This document shows positions 1-12,139 of a DNA stretch of 64,000 nucleotides, piece by piece. The stretch's first letter is position 1, and each line of letters opens with the position of its first letter. The notes under the pieces are model-generated. The model did no database searches. It was not told where the DNA came from and was given only the letters and a program-made list of their open reading frames with translations. This DNA comes from Colocasia esculenta. Lineage: Eukaryota > Streptophyta > Magnoliopsida > Alismatales > Araceae. Made by a program: the position numbers and the translations under genes. The stretch lies in assembly GCA_014218235.1 (NCBI GenBank), contig CM024763.1, forward strand, positions 89,266,244-89,330,243, read 5' to 3'.

Positions 1-63
1 CATGAATAGATGCATCTACACAATGTCATCACCCAAAAAAAAATTAAAATTGAACATTATAAA

Positions 64-328
64 TATGAAGTTCCTATAATTATTGCTAGAAATATGTATG
101 GAGTGACACTTCATACGTATGCCCTTTTTTATTATTAAAAAGTGATCCTTATAACAGAGTAATAAATCTAACACACACTTAAGTAAGGCATATATGTCGA
201 CAGAAAATTTGATGACTACGAAAATAGACAATCTGTATATATAAAGAATTTATATATATCATTGTGATGTGCTCGTCTTAGAAGTATGAAGTTCCTATAA
301 TTATGGCTGGAAAGGATGTATGCAAGGA
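64..328. repeat. short direct duplication (two copies, about 40 bp)
   Basis: A block starting tatgaagttcctataatta occurs at about 64-102 and again at about 285-328. Both copies continue with a similar gctaga/gctgga and atgtatg tail. The spacer is AT-rich and I see no gene. The second copy abuts the large inverted repeat that starts at 336, so the pair may be an old duplication around an insertion, but it is too long to be a simple target-site duplication. Confidence 0.55.
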
Positions 329-335
329 GGTACAT

Positions 336-955
336 GCTTCTTTGCCTTAATCCTTCTTCTACAGTGGGTTAAAAAACCCTGCAAGGAGGAGCATTCCTCC
401 CTGAAGGAACGATGGAATTATCTGTTCATCCATTCAAAATCTTTGCATTTATTGTACAATCAAACAGCTTCAGTCTGGTGAGTGCAAATGAACCCAGTGC
501 CGCGCTGGTTCTGTCAACATTGCTGGTCTTCTTTTATTCCCCTCTCAGACCTTTGAATTGGCTAATGAAATGATGCAATGTGGATATGTACATATATAGA
601 TTGCCTATGTATTTATATAGAGGGTTGTGGTGTTACTTTAGCTATTAACTCATCTTGGAAACAGCTCCTTGCATTATAATAATGTGTGATAGAATTCATG
701 TCCATTGTGCTAATATCTGAACTATTCCCATTAATCTATTTCTCCTAAATGTTGTTTAATTTCTGGCGTTCAATATTCTCTGTATAATCTTACTAGATGA
801 TGTAGTATGTTAATGCTATGTAGCTACATGATTGTAGAATAAATGCAAAGATTTTGAATGGATGAACAGATAATTCCATTATTCCTTCAGGGAGGAATGC
901 TCCTCCTTGCAGGGATTTTTAACCCACTGTAGAAGAAGGATTAAGGCAAAAAAGC
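336..955. repeat. long inverted repeat, foldback or MITE-like
   Basis: The left arm (336-463) and right arm (829-955) are near-perfect reverse complements over about 127 bp, separated by about 365 bp of unrelated AT-rich sequence. Both arms contain the ctccttgcaggga / tccctgcaaggag type core and the ctttgcatttatt / aataaatgcaaag inner edge. No transposase or clear target duplication is visible. A transcript would fold into a long hairpin, so a small-RNA source is possible. It is most likely a non-autonomous foldback element. Confidence 0.7.
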
Positions 956-1696
956 AACTTGCATAAATATAGTGGATATATCTTCATCTCTTTATAAGAC
1001 AAAAGTTATATTTATATAGATAATATGAAGGAAGTAGAAGGCAAGGGATAGAGGAGCGATGGAACCTGTCAAAGGGAGTCACCCTTGCTGTTCATACACT
1101 CACTGCTGCCAACTTATGAACGTCCGTGAACAAGGTCCAGGATCGGTCAACACCAATGAACAAACGAAGGAAGTAGCGCCGGTGGTTGATCTGTAGAAGA
1201 CCACCGAGAGGCAAAAAAAATAGAAATTGAGGTCAAGAGGAGCAAGGGAAGATTCGAAGAGAGCATGGGTGGTGAAGTCAAAAACCTGTTGCAATCGACC
1301 CAATAGAAATGTGCATAGTTGAGACTCCTCCTCTGCTCGTCGGATGAGGGACCACGAATACGACGATCGCCGATGAGGACGAACTTGCCGTCTCTACTCA
1401 GCTGTTGGCGAACTACATCTCTCGGAGAAGCGATGTCGCTGCTTTGATCTGGGGTACTGCAGGAGGCGGTTTTGAGAGGGGAAATATGGAAATTTAGGCA
1501 TCCGCGCACGGAAGATTTCACAGCGCCAGAGAAATTACGGGGGCCGGAGGAGCACTGTCGCTGCTTTGATCTGGTTGTCCCTGCAAAAGGCGATTTTGAG
1601 AAAGGCTGGGGAAATATGGAAGATCTCAAGCGACGGGAAAATTTCGCAGCGCAGGAGATGAGGGTTACGCGGGAGTTTCCCTTTTTACGGCGGGTT
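956..1696. other. no gene recognised; internal imperfect duplication
   Basis: Open frames here (for example 1147-1629 minus) resemble no family I know and have low-complexity composition. About 1432-1500 and 1552-1630 are an imperfect tandem duplication, sharing tgtcgctgctttgatctgg and ending in gggaaatatggaa. I assign no function. Confidence 0.4.
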
Positions 1697-1832
1697 TAGG
1701 GCTGGAACCGACGACTTTATTGGAGTTTTGGGGGGCCTAATATTGCGACGGTCCAAACCGACTACTGTTGGTTCGACTGCCGACGGTTCAAATAAACCGT
1801 GTCGGCCATGCTCTGTTTTGCCGCAGTGAGGC
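1697..1832. other. cluster of ACCGAC/GTCGGT motifs, possible CACTA subterminal remnant
   Basis: Short motifs of the accgacg / cgtcggt type recur in both orientations within about 110 bp (ggaaccgacgac, gacggtcc, aaaccgac, gccgacggttc, aaccgtgtcgg). Clusters of short inverted motifs are typical of CACTA subterminal regions. No terminal CACTA sequence is visible, and the cluster ends where LARD element A is truncated. The call is tentative. Confidence 0.25.
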
Positions 1833-2708
1833 CAACTGAAGGGGACTCTCCACCAGAGACCCACACAGGCAGAACATCAGAGAACCATCAGCTTCAAGAG
1901 CGCTACAATCATGTTGTCTCTTAGAAGCACACCACACAAGGCACCGCTCCCACCACGCAGGCGGAGAGGGCCACACACCAAACAGCGACAAGTGCCTCCA
2001 AGCATAGCTGAGGCACAAGCAGAAACACACACCAGAACGATGCCTGCACAAGCAAGCCAAACAGAAGAACACCCGGTGCCGCCTCACACTGAACACAGGG
2101 CATGCTGCCCTACATTGTCCAGTCAGGCGACAAGAAACCAGCACAGCAAGAGATGGGACAATAGGTCACCAAAACCTATCGCACCACAAGTAAACCATGC
2201 GCACGAGGGGAGCAACCAGCTCAACCTCAAAACAGGACAAGGGGAGGGACCTTCACCACAAAGGTCGCCAAGGTGCGCGACATGGCAAATGTCATGTGAA
2301 AGCACCACCACCCCGAGCAACCTACGGAAAGCAGAGGAAGAAGGCACACAACCGGCCTCTCCCTCACCCGAAAGAGGAAACCACGACGTGAGGCTAGCAC
2401 TCCCACAAGAGGCACAACCAGCCAGACACCCATGGCACTCACTAAACCACCATTTGGAAGAGCCCACAACGCGAGAAACTAAGCCAACCTCTCGATCATG
2501 GGGACACACGAAGTCCCACCAGCGTAGCCAGGAAACCTAAAAAACGACCAGGAAGACAAACTGGCCAGCACCACGACCAGACACAAGGTCAGAGGCACCA
2601 CACCTTGACCAACAACGCCCAAGCAGACTGCAACAAGGATAGTCCGACCAGTGACAACGGCAGCTCATCTCCACTGAGGGAGCAGCAACCAGCAAAACAC
2701 ACAAGGCA

Positions 2709-3340
2709 GCTTTGGGAAGAACCTCCACCCAAAGCGTCAAGAGGCATTCTGGGAACCATCACCAGAACGCAGCCCAAACAAATAGCCAACAAAGAGAACA
2801 TAGTAGACAGCGGAAGCAACACAAACTGGTTCTGGGAGAACCTCCACTAGAACCACTAAGGCGTCGTTATGGGAAAACCCACCAGAACGCAACGGCCAAC
2901 ACAACAGCAACATACCTCAACCCTGAGGTAGCACAACAACCGGCAGAAACAAGCCCGGAACCGTCCTGGGAGTGAACCTCACCAGGAAAACAACCAACAA
3001 TTTTGGGAAACCGCACCAGAACACAGGGCAACCAAGCTATGCACCTCAACCTCGAGGGCAACGCAGGGGCAACCAACCAGACAACAGAGGCCTCAAACCA
3101 AGGAGGCAACACAGCGGAAGAATTCAACGAGCACAGAAGCAGTCCCAGAGGGAGAGGAACTCTTACTAGGACAAGAACAACCAGTTCTAGGAAACACCAC
3201 CAGAACACAGCAACCAAGCGATGCACCTCAACCAGAGGCAACGCCACAAAACTAGAAACGAGTATAACTAAGTTCTGGGGAAAACCTCACCTCCACCAGA
3301 ACCAACAGAGAAGAACTCTGGGAGCACCTCACCAGAGTTC
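2709..3340 (-). repeat. stem-loop array of element A
   Basis: A series of short inverted repeats, each with a 7-9 bp stem and a loop close to TGGNGGTTCT, read on the minus strand. The outermost units are 3313-3340 (GAACTCTGG with CCAGAGTTC) and 2709-2735 (GCTTTGGG with CCCAAAGC). The same order of hairpins occurs in elements G (40612-41243) and E (33620-34223). The stems differ between units, but their arms stay complementary. Confidence 0.7.
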
Positions 3341-3504
3341 ACAACCAGTCAACACCAGGCCGACAACAACCACAAACAGGTGTTGCAACGCTCAACCAAC
3401 GGTGCAACACGGCACACAAAGCATCTGCTTAGCTTGAGCAAAGATGCCGACTGAGTAGAGCACAGTGCCCAACGGCGCACATGCACGCAAGGCCAAACAC
3501 ATAG

Positions 3505-3623
3505 ACAACAACACACACCCCAACAACAAGGGGACATCCAACAAGGACTCACCCCACCAGAAGGGGACATCCAACAAGGAGACACCCCAATAAGAAGGGG
3601 ACAGCCAACAAGGCAAGGACACC
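3505..3623 (-). repeat. tandem 33-37 bp repeat near the primer site (element A)
   Basis: About three units, each carrying tccaacaagg and aaggggacat on the plus strand (CCCC...GGGG hairpins on the element's own strand). The same array occurs in G at 40331-40451, while E keeps only one unit near 33441-33480. Copy number therefore varies between family members. Confidence 0.7.
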
Positions 3624-3964
3624 TTCTACCGGTTCCGCAGACCATAACCTGCACCGGTGAAGGCCACACCACACGTAGGCTCTCTCAGCCTTCGCGACAC
3701 ACCCACATGGATGCGTAGGCTGACGACGAACCCAACAGCAGCACGAGTGAACCAGCAACCACACTCGAAGCATGCGCACCTAGCGACAGCAGCAACGCTC
3801 TCCTGCAGCTCACACTCGGACCTTGCTGGAAAGCTATCCACCTGTAACAAAGACCAAAAGCTCACCTAACGACAACTATACACGGACGGGCCAGCAGCGC
3901 ACGAGTACCTTTCTTTGTGACAGTCGTAGTTATTAACTCTTTACAAATCTCGTTGGACCCCTGA

Positions 3965-3976
3965 GCTCTGATACCA
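3965..3976 (-). other. primer binding site, element A
   Basis: The minus strand reads TGGTATCAGAGC, the standard plant retrotransposon site complementary to the 3' end of initiator tRNA-Met. It lies one base inside the LTR end. Confidence 0.85.
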
Positions 3977-3977
3977 C

Positions 3978-6332
3978 TATAATGACCCGACCTTGCAGAC
4001 CACCGCCAGGGACCCCCAAAGGTCATGCTGCCACCCACGGATCCGAAGACCCGGAACGGTTAGAATTTAGTCTTGTGAGATAAGCAATGAATTCAAATAA
4101 CTATAACAAGAAAGACTGCATTAATAAAGAAATTAAGTACAACATGTCCCAAATAAAAGTACATGTACAAAAAGAAGGCGCAGTCCTTAAGGGGCATACC
4201 CCGAGGACTTGCAAAAATGCCACTCTCACATGCTCACAACTCACACTGCTGGCAACGCACGGTGCAACAAACCGCCACCACGACCGTCCGGCAACGAACT
4301 CCTGTGACAGCGAGTCCCTACCTGAAGAGAGTAGGGGGGTGAGCCTCACGAACAAGGCTCAGTAGGGATAACCAGTCCCTTACCAACCAGAGCAGTAGGA
4401 ACTCCAACAAGCGAAAGCAAAACTACTCTACAAAGCAGTAAAGCGATAAACGCCTACCACAGAGTACTACAAAGCAGCGGAAATAGAGAAATGCCTCAAC
4501 CAAAACCCGGGTCAGGCCAAAGACGACTCCCGCAGAACCAGCGGAATCAAACACATGCGGAAGCAACTAGAGAAATGCCACGACCCGCAACCAAATCGGG
4601 CCAGAGCAATACAATGCGGAAGCAAACCATCGGAACACACCCCGCTGAGACAAAGAAGCTCACAGAAAATTGGAGCGACCTCGCGAGACCAGAGTCCCAT
4701 GACAAAAGCACCCAACATCTAAGACCTCCAAGAGGTCAGGAAGGAACAACTTGGTGTCACCACGAGAGACACCAAACAACCATGTTAGAAGCAACGTCTC
4801 ACTACAGGCACGGCTACCTCAGAGCTCCACAAGGTCGAGGGCCCACAAACAGAACCACCTTGCACCTCGGGCACTCCACGAGGTCAGGGAACTACACACT
4901 CCGGTGCCACCACAGCTGGCATCAAGGAACGGGTTACCGAAACAGCAGTTGGGTGCTTGCACAAGGCACCCCGAGAGAACCCGCAGAGCGAAAACTACTA
5001 ACCACGGCCCACGAGGCCAAACCAACCAAACCCACGGGACTAGACACGGCTAGGCTACAACCACCGTACAAACTAGGGCGACGAGAAACCCAATCTCGGA
5101 AACAACGTGTGAAGCAACGTCACAACAAGAAAAACCAAGCCACCGCCACAAGTGCCTTAGTCCAGGTCTCCCCTCCCGTCGGAGTGAGACGCGTGGACTA
5201 AGCAACCACAACCACCGTAGTCCGGTCGAACTGCGGCCCCACGCCTGACCTCCCTACATGGCTCTGGAACCAACACAGAGCGAGGTAGTGAGAATGACTA
5301 ACTGGTCCGCACCAGAAGAGCACTAGAACCACCTCGGAGACTCAGACCATCTAAGAGAGCTCTACAAATGACTCTACGCCACTGTCCCCACCGTTTTCCC
5401 CTTCTTCTCCAAGTTTGAAACATGAGTACGCCCGCCGCCCGGATAACTCCCTATAACAGACGCGCGGGGCTGGGGGTCCCAGGTAACGGTAACAACCTGT
5501 CTCACGGACAAGCCCTCAAGTGCCTAGCACCGGGTGAAAAGAGAACTGACAAGGCAACCACCACAGAAATCGGCACAGCTAGCTTGTAACCAAGACAAGC
5601 CCAGCGGCCACAGGCATGCACAACACCCCTTCCGGAACCCCCAGAAGGGCCGTCGGCCAACGCCGGCACACACAACACGGCCCGAGAAACTGGAACACCA
5701 CCAGGCAGAACAGAAACCAACGCTCTGCTAATAATTGATTGGCAGCCATACCATCGATTATTAGACAGATGCGAGCCTCCTAGCGACGCTACTAGGACAC
5801 GACCACAAAGGTGTCACCTTCGGTCATTGAACGCAGGGAGGCAACCTGCCACGTTCCTACCAGAAGGTCCAGAGGGCAACCCTGCCCTGGGGCACAAGCC
5901 GACAAGAGAAATGGGCCACGGAAACACCCACGGCAACACAGGTCTTGTCACGCCCTCCTAGCCTGTCGCGATCACATCGCGACGGTTAGGGCCACCGCAA
6001 CAAGCGCTTTGTTGCGACGTGGAAGCGGGTCGTGACAACAGAGCTGTCACGATGGGAAACCAGGTCACGACACCATTTTCGTGACAGCCGACCATGTCGC
6101 GACAGCAACCCTATCACGATGGGAAACAGGGTCACGACATGACTCTTATCGCGACGGCCACCCGCGCCGTGATAAGGTCACGTCGAACCGGGGCGACGCC
6201 TTATCTGATGTCACGAAGCGCTTGGTGGTTGCGACATCAGTTGGAAGGCCGACCCCCGGGATACCACATCTCGGGGTCCCCCACACGCTACAAACACTAA
6301 AACCATGGGGAGGGGAGTATGGTGAAAGTAAT
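3978..6332 (-). repeat. 5' LTR of element A, 5'-truncated by insertion
   Basis: Homologous over its length to the G LTR (18609-19805 joined to 28484-30192) and the E LTRs, read in reverse. The terminal CA has decayed to TA next to the primer site. It contains the UUCG hairpin (4038-4053) and the 37-bp palindrome (5728-5764). CGCGAC-like motifs are dense at about 5940-6200. It stops at 6332, where LTR K begins. Confidence 0.8.
5728..5764. repeat. 37-bp LTR palindrome, element A copy
   Basis: Outer arms CTAATAAT.GAT and ATCGATTATTAG are preserved, while the centre has diverged. Equivalent copies are at 19754-19790, 31352-31388 and 38254-38290. Confidence 0.75.
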
Positions 6333-6590
6333 TGTAAGGCCATCGAATTTTTGTCCTTTTATTTGATATCATGTATGGATTCGTGCTTGTGTGTAAATAT
6401 CATGTGTGCATATGTAGGTAACTATGTACATATTAGCTAGGTGTACTTACGTGTGCATGTGTAAATTAATTGTAAATAGTGGATGGTTGCATGGTGTAGT
6501 AGTGTGTATATTATACTATATGTATTGCATGCATAGACATAGTGTACATAGGGTTTTCTGCATGGGTTTTAAGCTCTGACCGAAGAGCAA

Positions 6591-6651
6591 ATTGGCGTCA
6601 ACATGGATGGACATCCATGTTGAGTAAACGTCCATGTCGATGGACGCCAAT
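6591..6651. repeat. nested palindromes in LTR K
   Basis: An outer stem ATTGGCGTC (6591-6599) pairs with GACGCCAAT (6643-6651). Inside it, 6599-6622 is a perfect 11-bp inverted repeat with a 2-base centre (CAACATGGATG / CATCCATGTTG). Confidence 0.75.
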
Positions 6652-6812
6652 TATGAGGTAAACGGCCATGGATGTGGACGTCTACTTCTCTGATTTTCTG
6701 TGCGCAGCAGACCCCGAAATTTCGGGTTGGGCTTGCTCACTGATTGGGGAGATGTCTCCCAACGGCTCTCAACCTGCACATCAGGCCCTGCGTGAGATAG
6801 AAGGTCTCTCTT

Positions 6813-6819
6813 TATAAAA
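6813..6819 (+). promoter_or_regulatory. LTR K TATA box
   Basis: TATAAAA in ctctctttataaaaaac, just before the conserved CCCCCTTTGCAACC block. Element I has tatatac at 9180-9186 and J has TATAAAA on the minus strand at 50127-50133 in the equivalent place. Confidence 0.55.
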
Positions 6820-7251
6820 AACAACCCCCTTTGCAACCTGCAAGAGCTCTCTTGGCTCTTTGCAAGGAGAGAAAGAAACCCTAGCTGAGAACAGGAGAAA
6901 AACTGACCTTTGCAAGCGTTGATCCGGCGGTTTGAAGCTTCTCCCTGCAAGCTATTGCAACTGGAGGATAGTGTGGACGTAAGGGAAGGCTTCCCCAACC
7001 TCGGACTGGTGGCTACTTCGACCTAGAACCCGAGGGAAAGATTTTGTGGAGACTTCTTGGCACTGCCCAAGGAGAGCTTCATCACCTATTTTCGTCCCTT
7101 TGGAGGTTTTTAGAAAGGCAAGTAACTCATTCCCGTCGTCCATGTGTTTGTCTAGTAGGTCTTAGGCATTTTATGAGATTTATTTCGTGTCCTGGAACCC
7201 CTACATTCACCAATCTGTGGAGTTCGGTCTGTGTTTTTACACAAACAGGAA

Positions 7252-7279
7252 CTTAACGGCAAGATCTCTTGCCGTTAAG
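7252..7279. repeat. LTR hairpin, K copy
   Basis: Perfect 13-bp arms (CTTAACGGCAAGA / TCTTGCCGTTAAG) around a 2-base centre. It follows the conserved cagg-aactt in the LTR. Element I has a different but still self-complementary version at 9616-9641. Confidence 0.75.
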
Positions 7280-8720
7280 ATCTTGAGTGGGCGGCAGACG
7301 ATGTTGCCGTTAATCTCCTTGAACGGCCAGACTTTGACGTTTAGTTATTCAGGACAGAACAGTGAACTGTTCTTCCTTATATATGATTATTTTTTGGATT
7401 TCCTCGCATGAGGATATACTGTAAATGTTATATGTTATGTAAAATAGATAAAGGAATGTGTTGTGAGGTTTCTATGCGTTGTTTTTTTGTAAATTGTATA
7501 AATTGCTAGAATTATGTGAAATGCATGTGAGATAAAGATCTAGGATATGGTAGCTTACTATTCACATGATCCATGTATAATTGGATTTCCATAAAATTTC
7601 CAAACGATGTCTATGTATGTCAGTCCTTGTCCTGAAAATTTGGAAATTTTCCCATGATTATGAAATTTGTTATAATTTCTGTATTGGAAAATAGGGAGCA
7701 TGTGTAGGTAGTTTTTAAATTTCAGTAAATTGTATGATGCTTGATAAATTCGGGGAAAATTCCTGTGATAAGATGAATGTTAGATGCAGGTTAGTGAACT
7801 GTTAAATCCGACCTTGACACTGTGCTTCTATGATAAACTGATTTATGAATGGCATGTGAATGAGTGTTTTAATTTCTGTAAAATCAATGTAGCTCAGAAA
7901 AATATGAGAGTGTGTATGTGTGATTTGAAACCTGCAAACATCATGTGGTTAAAATTTCGTGTGATTTGGGCAACAGTAGATGACATTGTGAAATTTTCAT
8001 GTAAAAGTGAGTGATTAAAACATGCTATTTATGGTTATGGATTGTTAATGAGTTCTAACATGATTAGTGTACATTCCTGAGTGTTTAAACTCTGTTAACA
8101 GTAGCATCATGTTAGGGAAAACTGAACCATATGCCAAATGGTGAAATGTAAGTTATGTGGCCAATTGTGTGAGAACTATGTGTATAATAAATCAAAAAAT
8201 GCGTAAAATGTGCCGTGTGTGACACTGCTTCCATAGAGGGCTGTGGAACTGTACTGTGGAAAACTCCCCACGGGAAAGTTCAATGTGTTTAGAATCCTAT
8301 GGGCATTAGGATGAAATCCTGGAGGTAGACAAGTACCACTGGTTAGGGTGGAGATTACTTCTCCCGGTCTGCGCAGTACCAAGAGCCGTCACTGTGTTGC
8401 CTAGGTGGCGTCTATGTGTTATGTGTATGTGATGTGTCCTTCTAGTGGTGGTTTGGACTATGTGTCACGACATCTAATGTGAAAAATGTGAATGTGTATA
8501 TGTGTAAATTGTGTAGTGTGAACATGTGTATATGTGAAATGTGTAAAAGTGAACAATGTGAAGGAGTAAATGTGTAACCTGTGAAACATATGTGTTAAAT
8601 GGTGATATTGTGATCCATGTTATGTTAGTGTTAAATTCCTGTCAAAACAGCAATCAAAATGTGTTTATCATGATGTTTCATGTGTGTAAAAATGTGTAGA
8701 ATTCATGATAAGAGTATTTA

Positions 8721-11700
8721 TGTAAGGCCCTCGAATTTGTTGTATTGCATGTAAATAATTCATGTTGTGTATGTATGTATGTAAATATCTACGTAAGTAC
8801 TAGTTGGTATACTATTGTATGCATGTGTATAAACTAGATGTAACTAGTGTATGAATGATATGTTGGTAGTGTGTACATGATAATACATATGTATGACATA
8901 TATAGGTATAAGATGTACAAGGTTTCTGCTTGTTTTAAAGTTCTGGCCGAAGGCCAGATTGGCGTCAATACCAACAGACGTCGATGTGGTGTCGGCGTCA
9001 ACCATATGGACGCCAACACTAACCCTAGCGTCCAGCGATGTGGATGCCAACTTCTCTGACCTGCATGCGTTGCAGAGCCCAGAATTCCGAGAGCAAGCTA
9101 GCTCACCCATTGGGGAGCTGTCTCCAACAGTCTGATGGCCCTCTTGTCCGACCTACGTGAGAGGAGAGCTCCTCTCCTCTATATACAAACCCCCTTTGCA
9201 ACCAGAAAACCCCTCTTTGGCTCTTTGCAAAGAGAAGAAGAAGAAACCCTAGTTCTGTGAGAAAGACCTGGTTTTGCAAGCTTAGATCCGAGGATTTGGA
9301 GCTACATCCGGCCATCTACAACGACTGGGAGACAGCTGGAGCATCAGGGAAGGCTTCCCCGACTTCTCCTTGGTGTCTACATCAGTCAAGAACCCGGAGG
9401 AAGGTGTCATTGGAGGCTTCTTGAGACTGCCCAAGGAGAGCTTCACCGCCACCTTTGATCCCTTTGGAGTATTTTCAGAGGCAAGTACCCTACCCATAAC
9501 GTCCCTGTATGTGTCTGGGTTGGTTTTATAAAATTTTATCTATTTTTCCTCGTGTCCTGGATCCCCTTTTCACCTTGTCATTTGAGTTCGGTCTGTGTTT
9601 ATGCACAGACAGGAACTTGGCGTCAATGCCTTGACGCCAAGATCCAGGTGTGCATCCAGAGATCTTGCCGTCCACTCCTGGAACGGCCAGAGACCGCCGC
9701 CAAGTTCATCTGAGCAGAACAGCAAGCTGTTCTGCCCTTCTATATGATTAATTTCGATATGTTTCATGATGATGATATAATGTAATCTCTTATATGTTAT
9801 GTATACTAGTGAATGTGGTGTGTGGATGAATTTTGTGCAAAGTGGTAAATGATAAAGTTTATTTATTTCATGGAATTACATGTACGATGAGTTGCTAGTC
9901 TTGTCAACCCTTGTTTGTATGATTTAGGATGAGTCAGAATGTCCTACTTTTTATGGGTCATGCATGTATTAGTCAGTTTCTGAGATTTTTCCCATGCTTG
10001 TATGAATTAGTGGAAATATTGGTTGGGAAAATAGAAATCATGCGTAGGTCATGATAAATCTTCGGTAAATCATGTATTGCCCAAAAATTTTAGGAATAAA
10101 TTCTGTAGCTCCATGTCTGTTAGGGTTCAGGCAGTGAATTGTAAAAAAATTGTGATTGGTATTCAACTCCATGTTAAATTGAATTGTGAATAGCATGTGG
10201 AATTAATGTTAGATTTTCTGTAATTTCGTTTTAGCTTAGAAAAATCTGAAATTTTGCATGTGGGATCCTAAACCTGAAATTAGCCTGTGGCTAAAATGTC
10301 AGGTCATTTGGACCAGTACATGATGCAATATGAATTTTCCATGTAAAAATGTGAAACTAATGCATACCTTTGTAAAATGATTTGATTTTGTATATAGCAA
10401 CCAGATTAGCGAAATTTCCTGAGTGCTAAAATTCTGTGATTGTAGTGCCATGTTAGGAAAAACAGAGAAGTGTGCATGTGAGTGAGAAAGTGAATGAAAT
10501 GAGAGTGACATGTGTAAACCTATGTGTTAAAATCGAAAAAATGTGTAATGTGTAACTTGTGCCAAATGTGACACTGCTTCCGCAGAGGGCAGTGGAACCG
10601 TATCAGGGAAAAGTCCCCCTAGAAGGTTCAAAGTGTAGTGACCCTAAGGGCATTAGGGGGAAATCCTAGGTGGACAAGTACCACTGGTTAGGGTGGAGAC
10701 TTGTTCTCCCGGTCTGCGCAGTCCAAGAGTTGCCATTGTATTGCCTAGATGGCGTCTATGTGATGTGATGTGTTGTGTCCTTCTTTGGTGGTTTGGACTA
10801 TGTGTCACGGCACTAAATGTGAATGTGTAAATGTGTATGTGTTCATGTGAAAAATGTGAATGTGAATAATGTGTAAAAGTGCATGTGTAAAGTGTGAAAT
10901 ATGCGAATTTGAAATTGTGTAAAAATGTGAAAGCAAAATGTAAAGATGTGAGTTGTAATCCATGTTATGACAATCTGAAATCATGCTGAAACAGTAGCTT
11001 TACTATGTTATGATCATGTTTATGTATGCAAAATGCCTAGAATTCATGCTAGGGATAATTGATAAGCATATATAAACAACTTCCATACTTGATTGTTCAC
11101 ATGTTGTGATTTAAATCGTTGTTGTAGCTCTCATGTGTTAGGTTATGGTTGCTAAAGCATGTAAAACCAGCAAGCTTAAAGTATGAAAAATGGTCATGTA
11201 TATGCGTAGGAATGTGTAGATTCCATGTTAGGTATGTTTCCTTTCATGCATGTTCGGAAATTTATGTTAATGGTTTTCATGTCTTAGTTGGTTGAAGGTA
11301 GATTTTTATATGAGAAATGAATAGAAAGCATGTGATAGGTGATTCTATTTCTGCAAATCTGAAAGCATAGTCCATGTTTTAAATTGTAGATTCACCATGA
11401 CAGGTTGTAAAATTTAATGTCAAGCATGCTACATGTTGTGTCTTATGAATGTGTATGTAAAACCTACCATGATATGTGCATGTGCGGTATGTGTAGAATA
11501 CTTGCGGAGTCTTTTAGACTCACTACTTGCTTCGGCGTACAGGTGTAGTAGGTGACACACTTTGGAGGAGACCGTGGAGAGCGACTCCGAGCGTGGGGAG
11601 TAGCTATTTTGTGGAGCTTAGTTGTGACTATAGCATTTTGATGTATGTAATTGAACATTGTATTATCTTTATCATGGAAGAATGTATAAGTGTGGACATC

Positions 11701-11948
11701 TATGTATTTGATTTTCAGCAATTTTAAATTATGTGGATTTTTAGTTCTCTAAATGTTATCGAATCATGTATGTTAAATGTGGATGATGAATGAATGAAGA
11801 CAGTAGTTCTTTTACTTCCGCTACTCTGTTCTTATATTCACGTGTATCTCAGTTGAATGTCATTGTTGGGTAAATGTCCCACTGTGATGACGCTCGCTAT
11901 ACCGACGTGGGTTGGTATAACCGTACCGGTATAAAGAGGGTCGTCGCA
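8721..11948 (+). repeat. 5' LTR of element I
   Basis: TGTAAGGCCC...GTCGTCGCA, 3228 bp. The start matches the J LTR read in reverse (ending at 50611), and the end block with ggtataa and accggtataaagaggg matches J at about 47850-47880. TATA-like tatatac lies at 9180-9186. The late part is full of gtgtaaatgtg-like words. Its 5' end interrupts LTR K. A flanking duplication cannot be tested because the right end is lost. Confidence 0.85.
9616..9641. repeat. LTR hairpin, element I copy
   Basis: CTTGGCGTCAA and TTGACGCCAAG, 11-bp perfect arms. The position matches the K hairpin (7252-7279), but the stem sequence differs on both sides. Element J has a weaker version near 49619-49650 with G-T pairs. 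Confidence 0.7.
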
Positions 11949-11953
11949 GAGAT

Positions 11954-11965
11954 TGGTATCAGAGA
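11954..11965 (+). other. primer binding site, element I
   Basis: TGGTATCAGAGA, one base off the initiator-tRNA-Met complement, five bases downstream of the LTR end. Confidence 0.8.
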
Positions 11966-12139
11966 AACCGGTTGAGATTGCACATGAATATACCTAAGTC
12001 ATCATCTTCATTACATGCTAAGTCTACATAGGAATGTCCACATGTGTAGAATTGATTAATAATGAATGAAAAGTAGATAAGAAAATGGTTAGAAAACTTA
12101 GTAACCTAGCTCTAATGGTGGCTGAAATTTATTACAGCC

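Larger units (their letters stand above)
1833..6332 (-). mobile_element. element A: truncated LARD-type LTR retrotransposon
   Basis: On the minus strand this reads as a partial LTR (3978-6332), a primer site (3965-3976) and non-coding internal DNA (1833-3964) homologous to elements G and E. Homology ends at about 1832, so the 3' half of the internal region and the 3' LTR are missing. The first roughly 580 bp of its LTR are also missing, because LTR K starts at 6333. No gag, protease, RT or integrase signature occurs in any frame. The long plus-strand frames rich in Thr, Gln, Pro and Arg are antisense readings of GT-rich DNA. Confidence 0.8.
6333..8720 (+). repeat. LTR K: partial LTR of the I/J family
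   Basis: Starts TGTAAGGCC and aligns by eye with the first part of the element I LTR: a TATA box (6813-6819), ccctttgcaacc, ctctttgcaa and a late block of repeated gtgtaaatgtg words. It is cut at 8720, where element I starts with TGTAAGGCCC. The remaining roughly 900 bp and any internal region are not in the window. It begins inside the LTR of element A, so it inserted after A. Confidence 0.75.

Noticed and set aside
1911..5201. Long plus-strand frames rich in Thr, Gln, Pro and Arg
   Set aside because: They are antisense to LARD element A. The same antisense frames appear in G and E with indels that ignore codon phase.
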